From assembly GCA_016931225.1 (NCBI GenBank), contig JAFGFE010000014.1:62001-126000 (forward strand): a stretch of 64,000 bases of DNA. The letters are read 5' to 3'. Numbering within the stretch: the first letter of the stretch is position 1; every line of letters begins with the position of its first letter. Shown one piece after another: positions 18,830-27,812 of this stretch. Both the position numbers and the translations under genes were made by a program. Below the pieces are notes generated by a model. It worked only from the letters and a program-made list of their open reading frames with translations, did not search any database and was not told the DNA's origin. Origin of the DNA: Candidatus Zymogenaceae bacterium. GTDB taxonomy: Bacteria > Desulfobacterota > Zymogenia > Zymogenales > Zymogenaceae.

Positions 18830-21800
18830 TTATTGGGTCGCCGTATCCTCGTTCGTATCCGGGGCCGCCTCGTCCGGGACCGTCACCTCGTCCGGTGCCG
18901 TTATCTCATCCGGGGCCGGCATCTCGTCCGGGGGCGTCACCTCGATCGGTATCGCTTCCAGCTCGTTCAGTAGGGTTTTCACCTCGGCGTCGTCAGGGTT
19001 CTTGTCGAAAGCCGCCCTGAGGAAGGTCCTTGCGCTGTCGGTGTCGTTCATCAGGTAATAGATGAATCCCTTCGCCTTCAGGGCCGGGGCGTTGTCCGCC
19101 TTGAGAACCAGAGAGCGGTCGGTCAGCTCCAGCGCCCGGTCGAGCCGCTTGTTCTCCCCGGCATACACCATGGCGATCTTTGCGAACAGCTCGTAATCCG
19201 AGGGGTTCTGATCCAGGGCCTTCTCGTAGTATCTGAGGGCGGTGTTCACCTCTGCCTTGTCCATGAAGTACTCCGCGACGGTGACGTAGGGTTCCACATC
19301 ATCGGGCCGAAGCGTGATGAGTTTCAGGTAGGTGCTCTCCGCCTTTACATCGTCGCCCGCGGCAGCGTAGGTCTCGGCCAGGGCGAGCGTCGCTTCGTAA
19401 TCGCCGACGTTGTCGCTCAAGAGGTCGGTGAGGTATTCCGTCGCCCGCTCGTATTGACTCAGGCCGGCGTAGGCGATGCCCAGGGAGTAGCGGGCGGCGC
19501 TGTTATCCGGGTCCGCCTCCAGGACGTACTCGAGATACGGGATCGCCTCCGAGTAATTCCCGGCAAGCCGCAGGCCTTCCCCCAGGTCCAGGTAGGGGGT
19601 GATGTCCTCCGGGTAGCTTGCCATCAGGTTCGTGTTGAACTCCATCAGCTTTTCCAGGGCCGCCGTGTAATCGGGCTGGATGGAGAGCGCCCGCTTGAGG
19701 GACAGCATCGCCTCCTCGGACCATCCCCTGACGGCGAAGATCACCCCCAGGTTGTAATGGGCGCGGTAGTTGTCCGGCTCGATGCGCACCACGTTGTTGA
19801 ACGCGGTGATCGCCTCGTCGTAGGAGCCCATCTTGGTGTAATTCGTTCCCAGGATGAAGTAGAGGTCCGCCTCGTCCGGCTCCAGCTCCAGGGCCTTCCA
19901 GAGGATATCCACCGCCAGCTTGTACTGCTCCGTGGTGGAGTAGCACTCTCCCAGATAGAGCATCGCCTTGACGTTTTCCGGCTCGATGGCGAGGATATCG
20001 TTAAAGACCGGTATGGCCCGGTCGAACAGGCCGTAGTCGAAATACGAGCGCCCCAGGAGCATCAGGACGTCCACGTTGTCCGGATCGAAGTCCAGGGCGG
20101 TGCTCAACGCGTCGATGGCGTTTTCATATTCGCCGAGCTGGTTGTAGGCAAGCCCCAGCACGAACAGGCCGTCGACGTACTCCGGGTATGATGCGATCGC
20201 CCGCTTGAAATCCTCTATGGCATCGAGGGTGCGTCCCTCGTCCATCTTGAGGATGCCCATCTGGTAGTACGCCAGGTGATTTTCAGGGGAGAGGGAGGCC
20301 GATCGCTCATAGTAATCGATGGCCTTTCTCCGATCCCCCAATTGATAGTAGACCTGCCCCAGGCTGTAGTAGACCATGAACTGGTCCGGCTCGAGGGTCA
20401 GGGACTTTTCGTAGGCCCAGATGGAGTCCTCGAAGCGGTTTTCGTAGTAGTAAACCTTGCCGATGCCCTTGTAGGGCCGGGAGTTCGTCGGATCGGTCTC
20501 GCGCGCCCGCTCGTAGTACGCCATCGCCTCCTCCAGCTCCCGATTGTCCAGGTAGATATCCCCCATCAGAATCAGGGCGTCCATATATCGGGGATTGAGG
20601 TCGATGGCGATTTCCAACAACCCCGCCGCCTCCACCGGCTGCTCCCGATTGAGCAGTATCTCCGCCATGCGGTAATATGCGATCGCGTTCTTGGAGTCCT
20701 TCTCCACGGTCCTGCGGTATGTCTCCAGGGCCCGGTCCGTCTCGCCGACGAAGGAATAGAGGGCCCCGAGGGACAGATACGCATCGATATAGTCGGCATC
20801 GGCCTCTATCGCCTTTTCGTAGCTTGCCGCGGCCAGCTCCCCGTTGCCCTGGAAGAGATATATCTTCGCCTTGGCGTAATAGGCGGGGGCGTAATCGGGC
20901 TCCTGTTTCAGGGCTTTCTCCACCGTCTTTAGCGCCCGCTTCGGGTCGTCCATCAATAAATAGACCCCCGCCAGAGTCACGTAGGCCTCGGTGTAATCCG
21001 GCTTGAGATTGAGGACCTCCTCGAGGGTGGCGACGGCCTCTTCCAGCCTGCCGAACGAGGCATAGGATTCGGCGATGTTGAGGTAGGCGGGATAGAAATC
21101 CGGATTTATCGACAGCGCCCGCTCGTATACATCGATGGCCCGCTCGATGTCTCCCAGGGCCACGGCCACCTCGCCGATGTGGTTGTATCCCTCGACGAAA
21201 TCAGGATCCGTCTCCACCGCCTTCAGGTAGGCCGCCATCGCCTCCCGGGGGCGGTCCTGGGCCCGGAGGACCGAGCCCAGCTCGTCGTAGGCCAGGCTCA
21301 TGGAGGGATCGAGGGCCACGGCTTGTCTGAGGAGCTCTTCGGACACGGTGTTGTCGCCGCTCCTGAAATAGGCCGCACCGAGGCCGTAGTAGGCCCCGGG
21401 ATTCTGCGGGTCCGCGGACAAAAGGATGCTGAACGTCTCGATGGCGGATTCATATTCCCCCAGGGAGAGATAGCTGTTTCCCAAGAGATTGAGGATCTCC
21501 GGATCGTTCTCGGCCAGGTCCGACGCCCGGGAGAGGGCCTTGGCGGCGCCGCTGTAGTCCATTTTTTTGGTGAGGATTTCCCCCCGGAGGATGTATGTCT
21601 CCGGGTCCACGGGCCTCAGTGTCTGAGCCCGGTCGAGGTACGAAAGGGCGTCGTCCACAGTTTCCAGATCACCCGCGACTTTCGCCGCCAGGATCAGGGC
21701 GTCGAAGTCCTTCGGCTCTTCGGTCAAGAGGGTATCCAGGGTTTCCTTCGCCCGGTTCAGGTCTCCCAGATCGTAAAAGAGCCTGGCCGTCAGCATGAGC

Positions 21801-22411
21801 CCCTCGGAGGACCGTTTGGCCGTTTCGGTGGCGGTTTCGTACGCCTTGAGGGCCTCCTCGGTCATCCCCTGGCTTTTGAAGATATCGCCGATTTTTATAT
21901 AGACCTCCGCGTAATCTTCCCGGAGGTCCACGGCGGTGAAGTATTCGTTCAGCGCCGCGTCCAGGTCTCCCGCGCCCTCGTAGGCCTGTCCCAGGTAGAA
22001 GCGGGTAATGGAGGATGTCCTGTCCAATTCAGTGGCCTGCTTGAGGGCCCCAACGGCGCCCCGGTAGTCCCGATTTTCGAGGTACAGCACACCCAGGTTG
22101 AAATACCCTTCGAAGTAATTCGGATCGATGCGCACCGCCTCCCTGAAGGACGCCGCCGCGGCGTCCCGGTCGCCCAGTTTCAGGTACACGGTGCCGATGC
22201 CGCCCAGCGGTCTCGGATCCTGGGGATGCATGGACCTCGCCTCCTCGTACTTGTCGAGGGCCTCGTCATACTGATCGTTGAGGAGGAAGAAGTCTCCCCG
22301 CTCCATCGCCTCCATGAAAGAGGCGTCGTGCCGCTCCTGGGAGAGTGCGGGCGCGACGAGAAGAAGGAGGCACAGGAGGGGAGAGAAAATTATTACTCGT
22401 ATCCTGTTCAT
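18830..22411 (-). CDS. large exported protein of about 30 tetratricopeptide repeats
   Basis: The 1193 residues begin with a Sec signal peptide (hydrophobic core 9-20, cleavage after PALSQ). Nearly the whole mature chain is 34-residue TPR units, recognisable by the repeating pattern A..Y..A......P....A and by DPDN/EPDN turns. TPR superhelices bind peptides or partner proteins, so this is a periplasmic or outer-membrane-associated scaffold. The last 40 residues are an acidic Pro-Asp-Glu repeat. A promoter-proximal partner, also exported and TPR-rich, ends 15 bases upstream. The purine phosphorylase follows three bases after the stop. No catalytic domain is visible. Confidence 0.92.
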   Translation of the reverse strand: MNRIRVIIFSPLLCLLLLVAPALSQERHDASFMEAMERGDFFLLNDQYDEALDKYEEARSMHPQDPRPLGGIGTVYLKLGDRDAAAASFREAVRIDPNYFEGYFNLGVLYLENRDYRGAVGALKQATELDRTSSITRFYLGQAYEGAGDLDAALNEYFTAVDLREDYAEVYIKIGDIFKSQGMTEEALKAYETATETAKRSSEGLMLTARLFYDLGDLNRAKETLDTLLTEEPKDFDALILAAKVAGDLETVDDALSYLDRAQTLRPVDPETYILRGEILTKKMDYSGAAKALSRASDLAENDPEILNLLGNSYLSLGEYESAIETFSILLSADPQNPGAYYGLGAAYFRSGDNTVSEELLRQAVALDPSMSLAYDELGSVLRAQDRPREAMAAYLKAVETDPDFVEGYNHIGEVAVALGDIERAIDVYERALSINPDFYPAYLNIAESYASFGRLEEAVATLEEVLNLKPDYTEAYVTLAGVYLLMDDPKRALKTVEKALKQEPDYAPAYYAKAKIYLFQGNGELAAASYEKAIEADADYIDAYLSLGALYSFVGETDRALETYRRTVEKDSKNAIAYYRMAEILLNREQPVEAAGLLEIAIDLNPRYMDALILMGDIYLDNRELEEAMAYYERARETDPTNSRPYKGIGKVYYYENRFEDSIWAYEKSLTLEPDQFMVYYSLGQVYYQLGDRRKAIDYYERSASLSPENHLAYYQMGILKMDEGRTLDAIEDFKRAIASYPEYVDGLFVLGLAYNQLGEYENAIDALSTALDFDPDNVDVLMLLGRSYFDYGLFDRAIPVFNDILAIEPENVKAMLYLGECYSTTEQYKLAVDILWKALELEPDEADLYFILGTNYTKMGSYDEAITAFNNVVRIEPDNYRAHYNLGVIFAVRGWSEEAMLSLKRALSIQPDYTAALEKLMEFNTNLMASYPEDITPYLDLGEGLRLAGNYSEAIPYLEYVLEADPDNSAARYSLGIAYAGLSQYERATEYLTDLLSDNVGDYEATLALAETYAAAGDDVKAESTYLKLITLRPDDVEPYVTVAEYFMDKAEVNTALRYYEKALDQNPSDYELFAKIAMVYAGENKRLDRALELTDRSLVLKADNAPALKAKGFIYYLMNDTDSARTFLRAAFDKNPDDAEVKTLLNELEAIPIEVTPPDEMPAPDEITAPDEVTVPDEAAPDTNEDTATQ
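18868..18945. repeat. 18-bp tandem repeat, four copies, coding for a Pro-Asp-Glu tail
   Basis: CCTCGTCCGGGACCGTCA and three diverged copies follow one another in register. On the minus strand they encode hexapeptides of the form x-P-D-E-x-x (APDEIT, APDEVT) at the end of the large TPR protein. In-frame repeats of this kind change copy number easily, so tail length may vary between strains. Confidence 0.75.
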
Positions 22412-22426
22412 TGGACGTTGTCCCTT

Positions 22427-25297
22427 TTAAAAGTCACCAAAAAGGAGATACTGTGCTGTGGCGGCCCTCCCCGATATGTTATCGGACTCGAGGGCCTTTT
22501 CGAATCCCTTCGGCATACCGTATTCCCGGACACCCAGAATGAGTTCCCGAAAGAAGATGTCCGCTGTGTCGGGGTCCGCTTGGGGAAGGATGATGGCTCC
22601 GCATTCCGGGCCCGTGGCGTAAAAAAGCTCAAGGGCGCAGAACATCGATGCGGGGTCGTCTCCCGGCGGGTAGGAAAAAAGGGTCAGAGCGGCGGGGTGG
22701 ATGACAACGGGCCTCTCCCCTTTTTCGTTGAAAACCAGCACGAAGTCGGAGTCCGTCACTGTTTCGTCGGGGAGCATCATCAACCCGTTTTCAAGGGAAT
22801 CGGAGAGGGAGGTGTCGTAAAACAGCCCCTCGTGTGTGTGCATATCGATACGTCCTCTCCCCAGGAGTACGAGGTACGTGAGGGTGGGGAAAGGGACGGT
22901 CGGGGTGAAATATCGACGGAAGGCGGCGGGGCAGTGGAACACCGCGGCGCTCGTTGGCAAAAAACCGGTGCCGTCCGTCAGCGCCGCCAGGGCGAGCCCG
23001 GGGAGATCCGGCCCAGGATTGATGCCGATGGTATCCGCATCGGCACAGTATGAGGAGATCGGGGAGATCACAAGGGCCGACGCACGCCGGGCCGCCTCTT
23101 CGAAAGTGAGGATGTCGGGCACGGAGACGGGCGCCGTCTCCTCGTCCGAGTCGGTTCCCGCCGTATCGATGAAGGCCGTGCCTTCGGGCGCCTCATCCGG
23201 CGTGATCGCCGGGATCGGGGATACCGTTTCCTCTTCCTCCATCGCCGCCAGGAGGTCTTCCGTCGCCTCGATGATGTCCGCGGATCCGGTGGGGAGCGTC
23301 ACGATCTCGAAATCATTCGTGGTGACGACCAGGGCGAAGGCGCGGGAGGGGCCGACGAAGTACTGGACGTGGGCGCAGCCGGGTCCCAAAAGCTGCCTCA
23401 GGTACAAATAGTTCGGGTGGTCGATGCCGGAGAGCAACGCGAGGACCGGGGCCTGTTTTTTTATCACGGCGGCGCTCTTGAAAAACTCGTCCAGCGCCTG
23501 CTCCCGCCGCTCGGTCAGCGTGTCCAACGATTCGTTGGAGAAGGCGTTGGTTGCGGGACTCTTCCAGACCGCATCGATTCCCAGGGTCCGCCCGACGACG
23601 GCCTTCCACTCGGAAACGGAGACCGGTTCACGGGGAGGGAGGGAAAAATCGTTGGAGGTCTCGATGAAGAGATATCGGTTGGTTAAAGCGCTGTGATAAT
23701 ACGACACCGCCTCGGTGGCGCTCTTGGTATCGTCCATCCCGGCGGCGAGGCCGAGGGCCGCCTCCACGCAGGTTTTCATCTCGCTCGTGGTGAACGGGGC
23801 ATACGGCTCCCGGACGGCGGTCACACGAATGTCGGAGGCTTCGGCCGCCGCCCCCAGGTAGGCATCGAGAGCCCCGGCCCGGTCGTTTTGGAGTTCAGCG
23901 ATGCGGCCTCGAACGAAAAGGGACGCGGCCGAAAGCGACGGGACGTCCAGGGTCTTCGCCAGCTCTTCCGCGCGGGCGGCGTCTGATGCGGCCCGGGATA
24001 TATCCTCGATTGTTATGAATATCTTCGCCCGTTCGATGAGGCCTCGGGCCGCGCCGTAATCCCAGCCGGCGTGTACGGCCGTGGTCACGGCTTCGTCGAG
24101 ATACAAAAGAGCGCCCTCATAATCTCCGAGGGAAAAAAACGCACTCCCCAGGGCCGTCAGCACCACGGCCCTGCGCTCGCTGTCCTCCATTCGTTCGGAC
24201 ATGATCTTGGCATACTTCAGCTCTTCGACGGCGGCGTCAATCTCGCCCGCCGTAAGCAGCATCAGGCCGTACGACACGTAGGCCGCGTAGTGGCTCTTCT
24301 TGTCGCCCAGGCGTTCATAGATAAATATCGCCCGGACAATTTCATCCAGGGCCCGCTCCCGGCGATCGAGGGCGAAGTCGGCCTGCGACAGTATCTCCAG
24401 CGCCCGGGCCTCGATGTCGTCAAAGCCTGCGCCCCGGATGTCCTCAAGAAGGGCCGAGATATCATCACACGCCCCGGTATAGTCTCCGGTCAGAAGCTTG
24501 AGCCACGCCCGCTCCAGGCGGGAAGCCTCCTCGTCCCGGGTGTTGCCGAGGGATCGGGCGACATCTCCGGCCCGAACGAAAAAATCTTCCGCTTCCGCCA
24601 GGTGTCCCAGAGAGGCCTTCGCCCTGCCGATTCCCATGAGGCATCTGTAGACGCCCTCCTCGTCCCGGGCGGTTTCGAAAAGCGACATCGCGCTTTCATA
24701 TGATTCAATCCCCTGTATCGGGTCCAGGAGCACGTCGGTCGCCACGTCCGCCTGGAGAAGCGTCTTTTCGGCGCGGGAGGCGAAGGCATTCATCTCGTCT
24801 TCGCTCGGGCCAGAGGCCTCCTCCACGGGAGGGGCCAGCCGGGCGATATTCTCCATGTATGAGAGCAGGGCGGCCGAATCCAGCGTGACCCGCACCGTCA
24901 CGATCACATCGGTAGAGAGGTGGATGTGATCCTCGGTGAGCATCGTCGAATCGATGATATAGTCCTCGTAGTTCGTGAGGATCAGGGATTCAACTCCCCT
25001 CTCCAACCGGTCGTATTCGGCGATGCCGAGGGTCTCGATGAGGTAGAGGACGACCGAGCGCCTTCGGGCGTCGTCAACGGCGGTGAGGGAAGCCTTCGCG
25101 GCGTGGTCCTCCGGGGCGGCGTCGATCTGTGGAGGTCCCATCCCCAGGGAGGTTATGGTCACGGTTTCCGGAAGGGGCGTATCCGCTTGTCCCCGGGCCT
25201 GGGAGGGTGAAAGCCAGAGGATAAAAAAACACATGCAAGCGGCGCAGATGAACCCCAAAAGCTCCCGCGCACCGGTTTTCAGAAATCTATGTGACAT
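22427..25297 (-). CDS. exported TPR protein with a CHAT-like C-terminal domain lacking the catalytic cysteine
   Basis: This is a 956-residue protein from the ATG at 25297, which precedes a signal-anchor stretch (LLGFICAACMCFFILWL). The first 150 mature residues form a separate domain. About ten TPR-like repeats follow to residue ~490. Then comes a segment with the CHAT caspase-like layout: PGLALAALTDGTGFLPTSA where CHAT has the PDGxLxxLPF/PS strand, then MHTHEG for the ATHG histidine motif. The SACETG cysteine motif is replaced by FSYPPG, so the domain keeps the histidine and loses the nucleophile. It is probably a non-cleaving scaffold. Its start overlaps the MBL-fold gene end. The domain call is mine from motif reading and needs a profile search. 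Confidence 0.7.
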   Translation of the reverse strand: MSHRFLKTGARELLGFICAACMCFFILWLSPSQARGQADTPLPETVTITSLGMGPPQIDAAPEDHAAKASLTAVDDARRRSVVLYLIETLGIAEYDRLERGVESLILTNYEDYIIDSTMLTEDHIHLSTDVIVTVRVTLDSAALLSYMENIARLAPPVEEASGPSEDEMNAFASRAEKTLLQADVATDVLLDPIQGIESYESAMSLFETARDEEGVYRCLMGIGRAKASLGHLAEAEDFFVRAGDVARSLGNTRDEEASRLERAWLKLLTGDYTGACDDISALLEDIRGAGFDDIEARALEILSQADFALDRRERALDEIVRAIFIYERLGDKKSHYAAYVSYGLMLLTAGEIDAAVEELKYAKIMSERMEDSERRAVVLTALGSAFFSLGDYEGALLYLDEAVTTAVHAGWDYGAARGLIERAKIFITIEDISRAASDAARAEELAKTLDVPSLSAASLFVRGRIAELQNDRAGALDAYLGAAAEASDIRVTAVREPYAPFTTSEMKTCVEAALGLAAGMDDTKSATEAVSYYHSALTNRYLFIETSNDFSLPPREPVSVSEWKAVVGRTLGIDAVWKSPATNAFSNESLDTLTERREQALDEFFKSAAVIKKQAPVLALLSGIDHPNYLYLRQLLGPGCAHVQYFVGPSRAFALVVTTNDFEIVTLPTGSADIIEATEDLLAAMEEEETVSPIPAITPDEAPEGTAFIDTAGTDSDEETAPVSVPDILTFEEAARRASALVISPISSYCADADTIGINPGPDLPGLALAALTDGTGFLPTSAAVFHCPAAFRRYFTPTVPFPTLTYLVLLGRGRIDMHTHEGLFYDTSLSDSLENGLMMLPDETVTDSDFVLVFNEKGERPVVIHPAALTLFSYPPGDDPASMFCALELFYATGPECGAIILPQADPDTADIFFRELILGVREYGMPKGFEKALESDNISGRAATAQYLLFGDF

Positions 25298-26285
25298 TAT
25301 CTGTAACCGTAAAATAACGCTGGTGGTTTTTTCGCACACCGCTGATGAGCTTATCCCTGGTCAACTGTTTGAGGTATGTGTCCAGTATCGGGATGGAGAG
25401 GGCGTATATATGCGGTATGCGCACCATGTCCTGAATGAATGATTCGAGAATCTCGGTGATCGTCATGGGGGTGTCTTTCAATCGGGCGACGATTTCCCGT
25501 TTGATTGTCTCAACCTGGTCTCCGGCGTTTTGGATGAGTTCTTTGGGATCGTTCGAGACCGCTCCGTGTCCGGGGAGTATACGGGAAATATTCCTTTCTG
25601 CGACGATGCCCCCGAGACGCTCCAGGGTTTTCTGGTATCGGTTGATGCTGTCTCCCATCCCCAAAATCATGGACGTGCCGGTTTCCAGCGCCACGTCGCC
25701 GGTGTACATCCAGTCCCGGTCCCGGTCCCACAGGACGATGTGGTGCGGGTTGTGCCCCGGCGCATGAATAACCTGGAGGGTAAAATGGTCGATGTGAAGA
25801 AGCTCACCGTCGACAACGGTCTTGTCCAGGGTGACGTCTCCCACGGGCATGAAATACTCCTCGATGAATCGATCCACGTCAGAATCCACCACGTCGGGGA
25901 AGCTGCTTGACGCCGGGTATTTTTTTCGCATTCTGATAAGCATGTTCCGTACAACATGGATGGATACGTCGAAATCGGTGGGGTGGCTCAGCGTCCCCTG
26001 ATGGGCGATAAAGCGCATACTGTCGCGGTCTTCGAGGTGACGGACACCGCCCATGTGATCGATATGCGGGTGGGTAAAAATGACGTTTTTAATATGTGTC
26101 GGCTTGTACCCCACCTCGTTGAGCGCGTGTTTCAGGGCGTTCCCGGACACCGATGCGGGATGGCCTGTGTCTATGAGCGTCGGCGACTTGCATACCAAAA
26201 GATAGACGTTACTGGGTATGTAGTGGGGCTGGGGTATGCTGAGCCGCAGAACGGTATCATCGATTTTCTCGATGCATTCGGACAC
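25287..26285 (-). CDS. metallo-beta-lactamase-fold hydrolase with C-terminal winged-helix-like segment
   Basis: The metal motif THPHIDHMGG (H72, H74, D76, H77) is followed by HAPGHNPHHIVLW with the third-histidine site, TGDVALE with the bridging aspartate, and a late PGHG motif. These place the 332-residue protein in the glyoxalase II/LACTB2/RNase Z-like superfamily. Residues about 265-330 resemble the small winged-helix tail of LACTB2-type hydrolases. The start is GTG at 26285. The last residues overlap the next gene, so the two are coupled. Substrate unknown: thioesters, lactones and RNA are all possible. Confidence 0.85.
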   Translation of the reverse strand: MSECIEKIDDTVLRLSIPQPHYIPSNVYLLVCKSPTLIDTGHPASVSGNALKHALNEVGYKPTHIKNVIFTHPHIDHMGGVRHLEDRDSMRFIAHQGTLSHPTDFDVSIHVVRNMLIRMRKKYPASSSFPDVVDSDVDRFIEEYFMPVGDVTLDKTVVDGELLHIDHFTLQVIHAPGHNPHHIVLWDRDRDWMYTGDVALETGTSMILGMGDSINRYQKTLERLGGIVAERNISRILPGHGAVSNDPKELIQNAGDQVETIKREIVARLKDTPMTITEILESFIQDMVRIPHIYALSIPILDTYLKQLTRDKLISGVRKNHQRYFTVTDNVT

Positions 26286-26358
26286 CTTGTTGTTTGACCT
26301 TCTCAGGAATGGGATATATTGTATGGTTCGTTTTATCTCGTGACGGGGAAGCGGCCGC

Positions 26359-26928
26359 TTACAGTCCCAGCTCCCCGGATATCTCGTTCATGGCGTTCAG
26401 GGAAATTTCCACAAACTCAGCAAGCGGAATATCGATCTCTTCACACAGTCGGATGCCGTCCCGGTCGACGGATCGTGCGAACGCCTTGTCCTTCATGCGC
26501 TTGATGACCGATTTTGGCTTTACCTGGGAGATCTTTTTCTCCGGCATGACCAGGGCCGTGGCGACGACGAGTCCGGTGATGTTCTCGGCGCATGTGATGG
26601 CATAATGAAACGGAAGTGATCGTTCCATGCCCAGCTTCTCGGCGTTGTGACTCTTGATGGCGTCGATGACGCCGGGGTCGATGCCCCTTTCCGTCAAAAT
26701 CTCCTCGGTGACCAGGCCGTGACGCTCGGGAGTGTCTTTCGTCTCCTCGTAGTCCAGATCGTGAAGCAATCCCGCAATGCCCCAGGTCTCCGGGTCCGCC
26801 CCGAACCGGGGCGCAAGCCGCCGCATGATGGATTCGGTCGCCAGGCAGTGTTTGACTAGCGCCTGGTTGTCCAGCCTCTCGGTTACCAGATTCAGGGCCT
26901 CTTCTCGGGTAATGCCTATGCCGCTCAT
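26359..26928 (-). CDS. HD-domain metal-dependent phosphohydrolase
   Basis: This 189-residue cytosolic protein has the HD signature: HCLATESIMR supplies the first histidine, GLLHDLDYEET (H55, D56) the central pair, and a later conserved IDAIKSHN follows. HD hydrolases act on nucleotides or phosphoesters. GGAGAAAGGCGAC precedes the ATG. It lies between the small TPR gene and the MBL-fold gene on the same strand, with gaps of 51 and 73 bases, so it may share their transcript. The substrate is not evident. Confidence 0.85.
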   Translation of the reverse strand: MSGIGITREEALNLVTERLDNQALVKHCLATESIMRRLAPRFGADPETWGIAGLLHDLDYEETKDTPERHGLVTEEILTERGIDPGVIDAIKSHNAEKLGMERSLPFHYAITCAENITGLVVATALVMPEKKISQVKPKSVIKRMKDKAFARSVDRDGIRLCEEIDIPLAEFVEISLNAMNEISGELGL

Positions 26929-26979
26929 GTCGCCTTTCTCCGGGGTCCGGTATTATGTCGGAAGGAGAGTTGTGATCTG

Positions 26980-27486
26980 CTAATCGTCGTCAGTCTTCCA
27001 CCACATCTCCGCTTCCTTACGCTCCCGTTTTTCCTTGAGCATCTTTTCGGTGCAGTATTCGTCGTCAATCTCGCAGGCGCGGTTATGGTCCCGCAGGGCC
27101 TCTTCTTCCAGTCCTAATATTTTATAACATCCACCGCGGTGATAGTACGCCTCGGCGTCGTTGGGGTACAGGCCGATAACCATGGAAAAATCATCCGCGG
27201 CCTCCTCCCATGCGAGCATCTTTTTGTAGCTTAAGCCTCGATTGAAGTAGACCGTTGCGATATTGATGCCCACATCTGCGTCGCCGGAAAGTATGATTTC
27301 AATAACCTCGGTAAAGCCCTCTACGGCCTTTTCATAGTCGCCCCGATTGAATGATTTCGTGGCTCTTTCATAGACCGTCTCATAATCCTCTTCCACCGCG
27401 AACAGCGGGAGGGACACAAGAGAAAGGGCCAGAAGGGCGGCAATGAAGGCGGTCTTTTTGGATACACGGAATAGGCGTCGTTGCAT
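26980..27486 (-). CDS. small exported TPR protein
   Basis: The start at 27486 was chosen because GGAG lies six bases upstream; an ATG four codons earlier is possible. A Sec signal peptide (KKTAFIAALLALSLVSLPLFA) is followed by about three TPR units, with AYYHRGGCYKILGLEEEALRDH as the clearest, and a charged tail (KEKRERKEAEMWWK). Length is 168 residues. It heads the minus-strand run that contains the two larger exported TPR proteins, and may be a third member of one envelope assembly. Confidence 0.85.
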   Translation of the reverse strand: MQRRLFRVSKKTAFIAALLALSLVSLPLFAVEEDYETVYERATKSFNRGDYEKAVEGFTEVIEIILSGDADVGINIATVYFNRGLSYKKMLAWEEAADDFSMVIGLYPNDAEAYYHRGGCYKILGLEEEALRDHNRACEIDDEYCTEKMLKEKRERKEAEMWWKTDDD

Positions 27487-27812
27487 GAGCGACTCCATAG
27501 TAAAAACAATAGGTTATGGTTTCTGACTAATATGCTTATTTTGTGTTATCCACAGAATAATACACAATATGTTGATAAATGAGATCTACCTCTTCGGCGA
27601 AAAAAATTAAAAAAAACTGCATGAACCATCATCATGCATACATCCTTCCTTTTCATGATACTGTAACCCTGTGGGCAAGTCAAGCTTTTCTCTTGACGAG
27701 TGGTGTGAACTGTGTTAATAAAGTGACTTTAGTTATATAAAACTGTTCTCATGAATTCCCAAAAGGATTCATCTTTTCGTGTCTGTGCCTATACTTTTGG
27801 AGGAAATAAGCA
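27487..27812. other. divergent intergenic region
   Basis: AT-rich region between the TPR run and the ABC transporter genes, with no gene. On the plus strand, TTGACG at 27693-27698 and TAATAA at 27716-27721 are spaced by 17 bases and make a reasonable promoter for the binding-protein gene. A small TGAATTCC/GGATTCA hairpin follows near 27751-27772. Confidence 0.45.

Noticed and set aside
21179-23053. 624-codon plus-strand frame over two TPR genes
   Set aside because: It crosses the junction of two minus-strand genes and reflects codon bias, not coding.
22427-25297. An active CHAT peptidase
   Set aside because: The cysteine of the SACETG motif is replaced, so activity is not supported.
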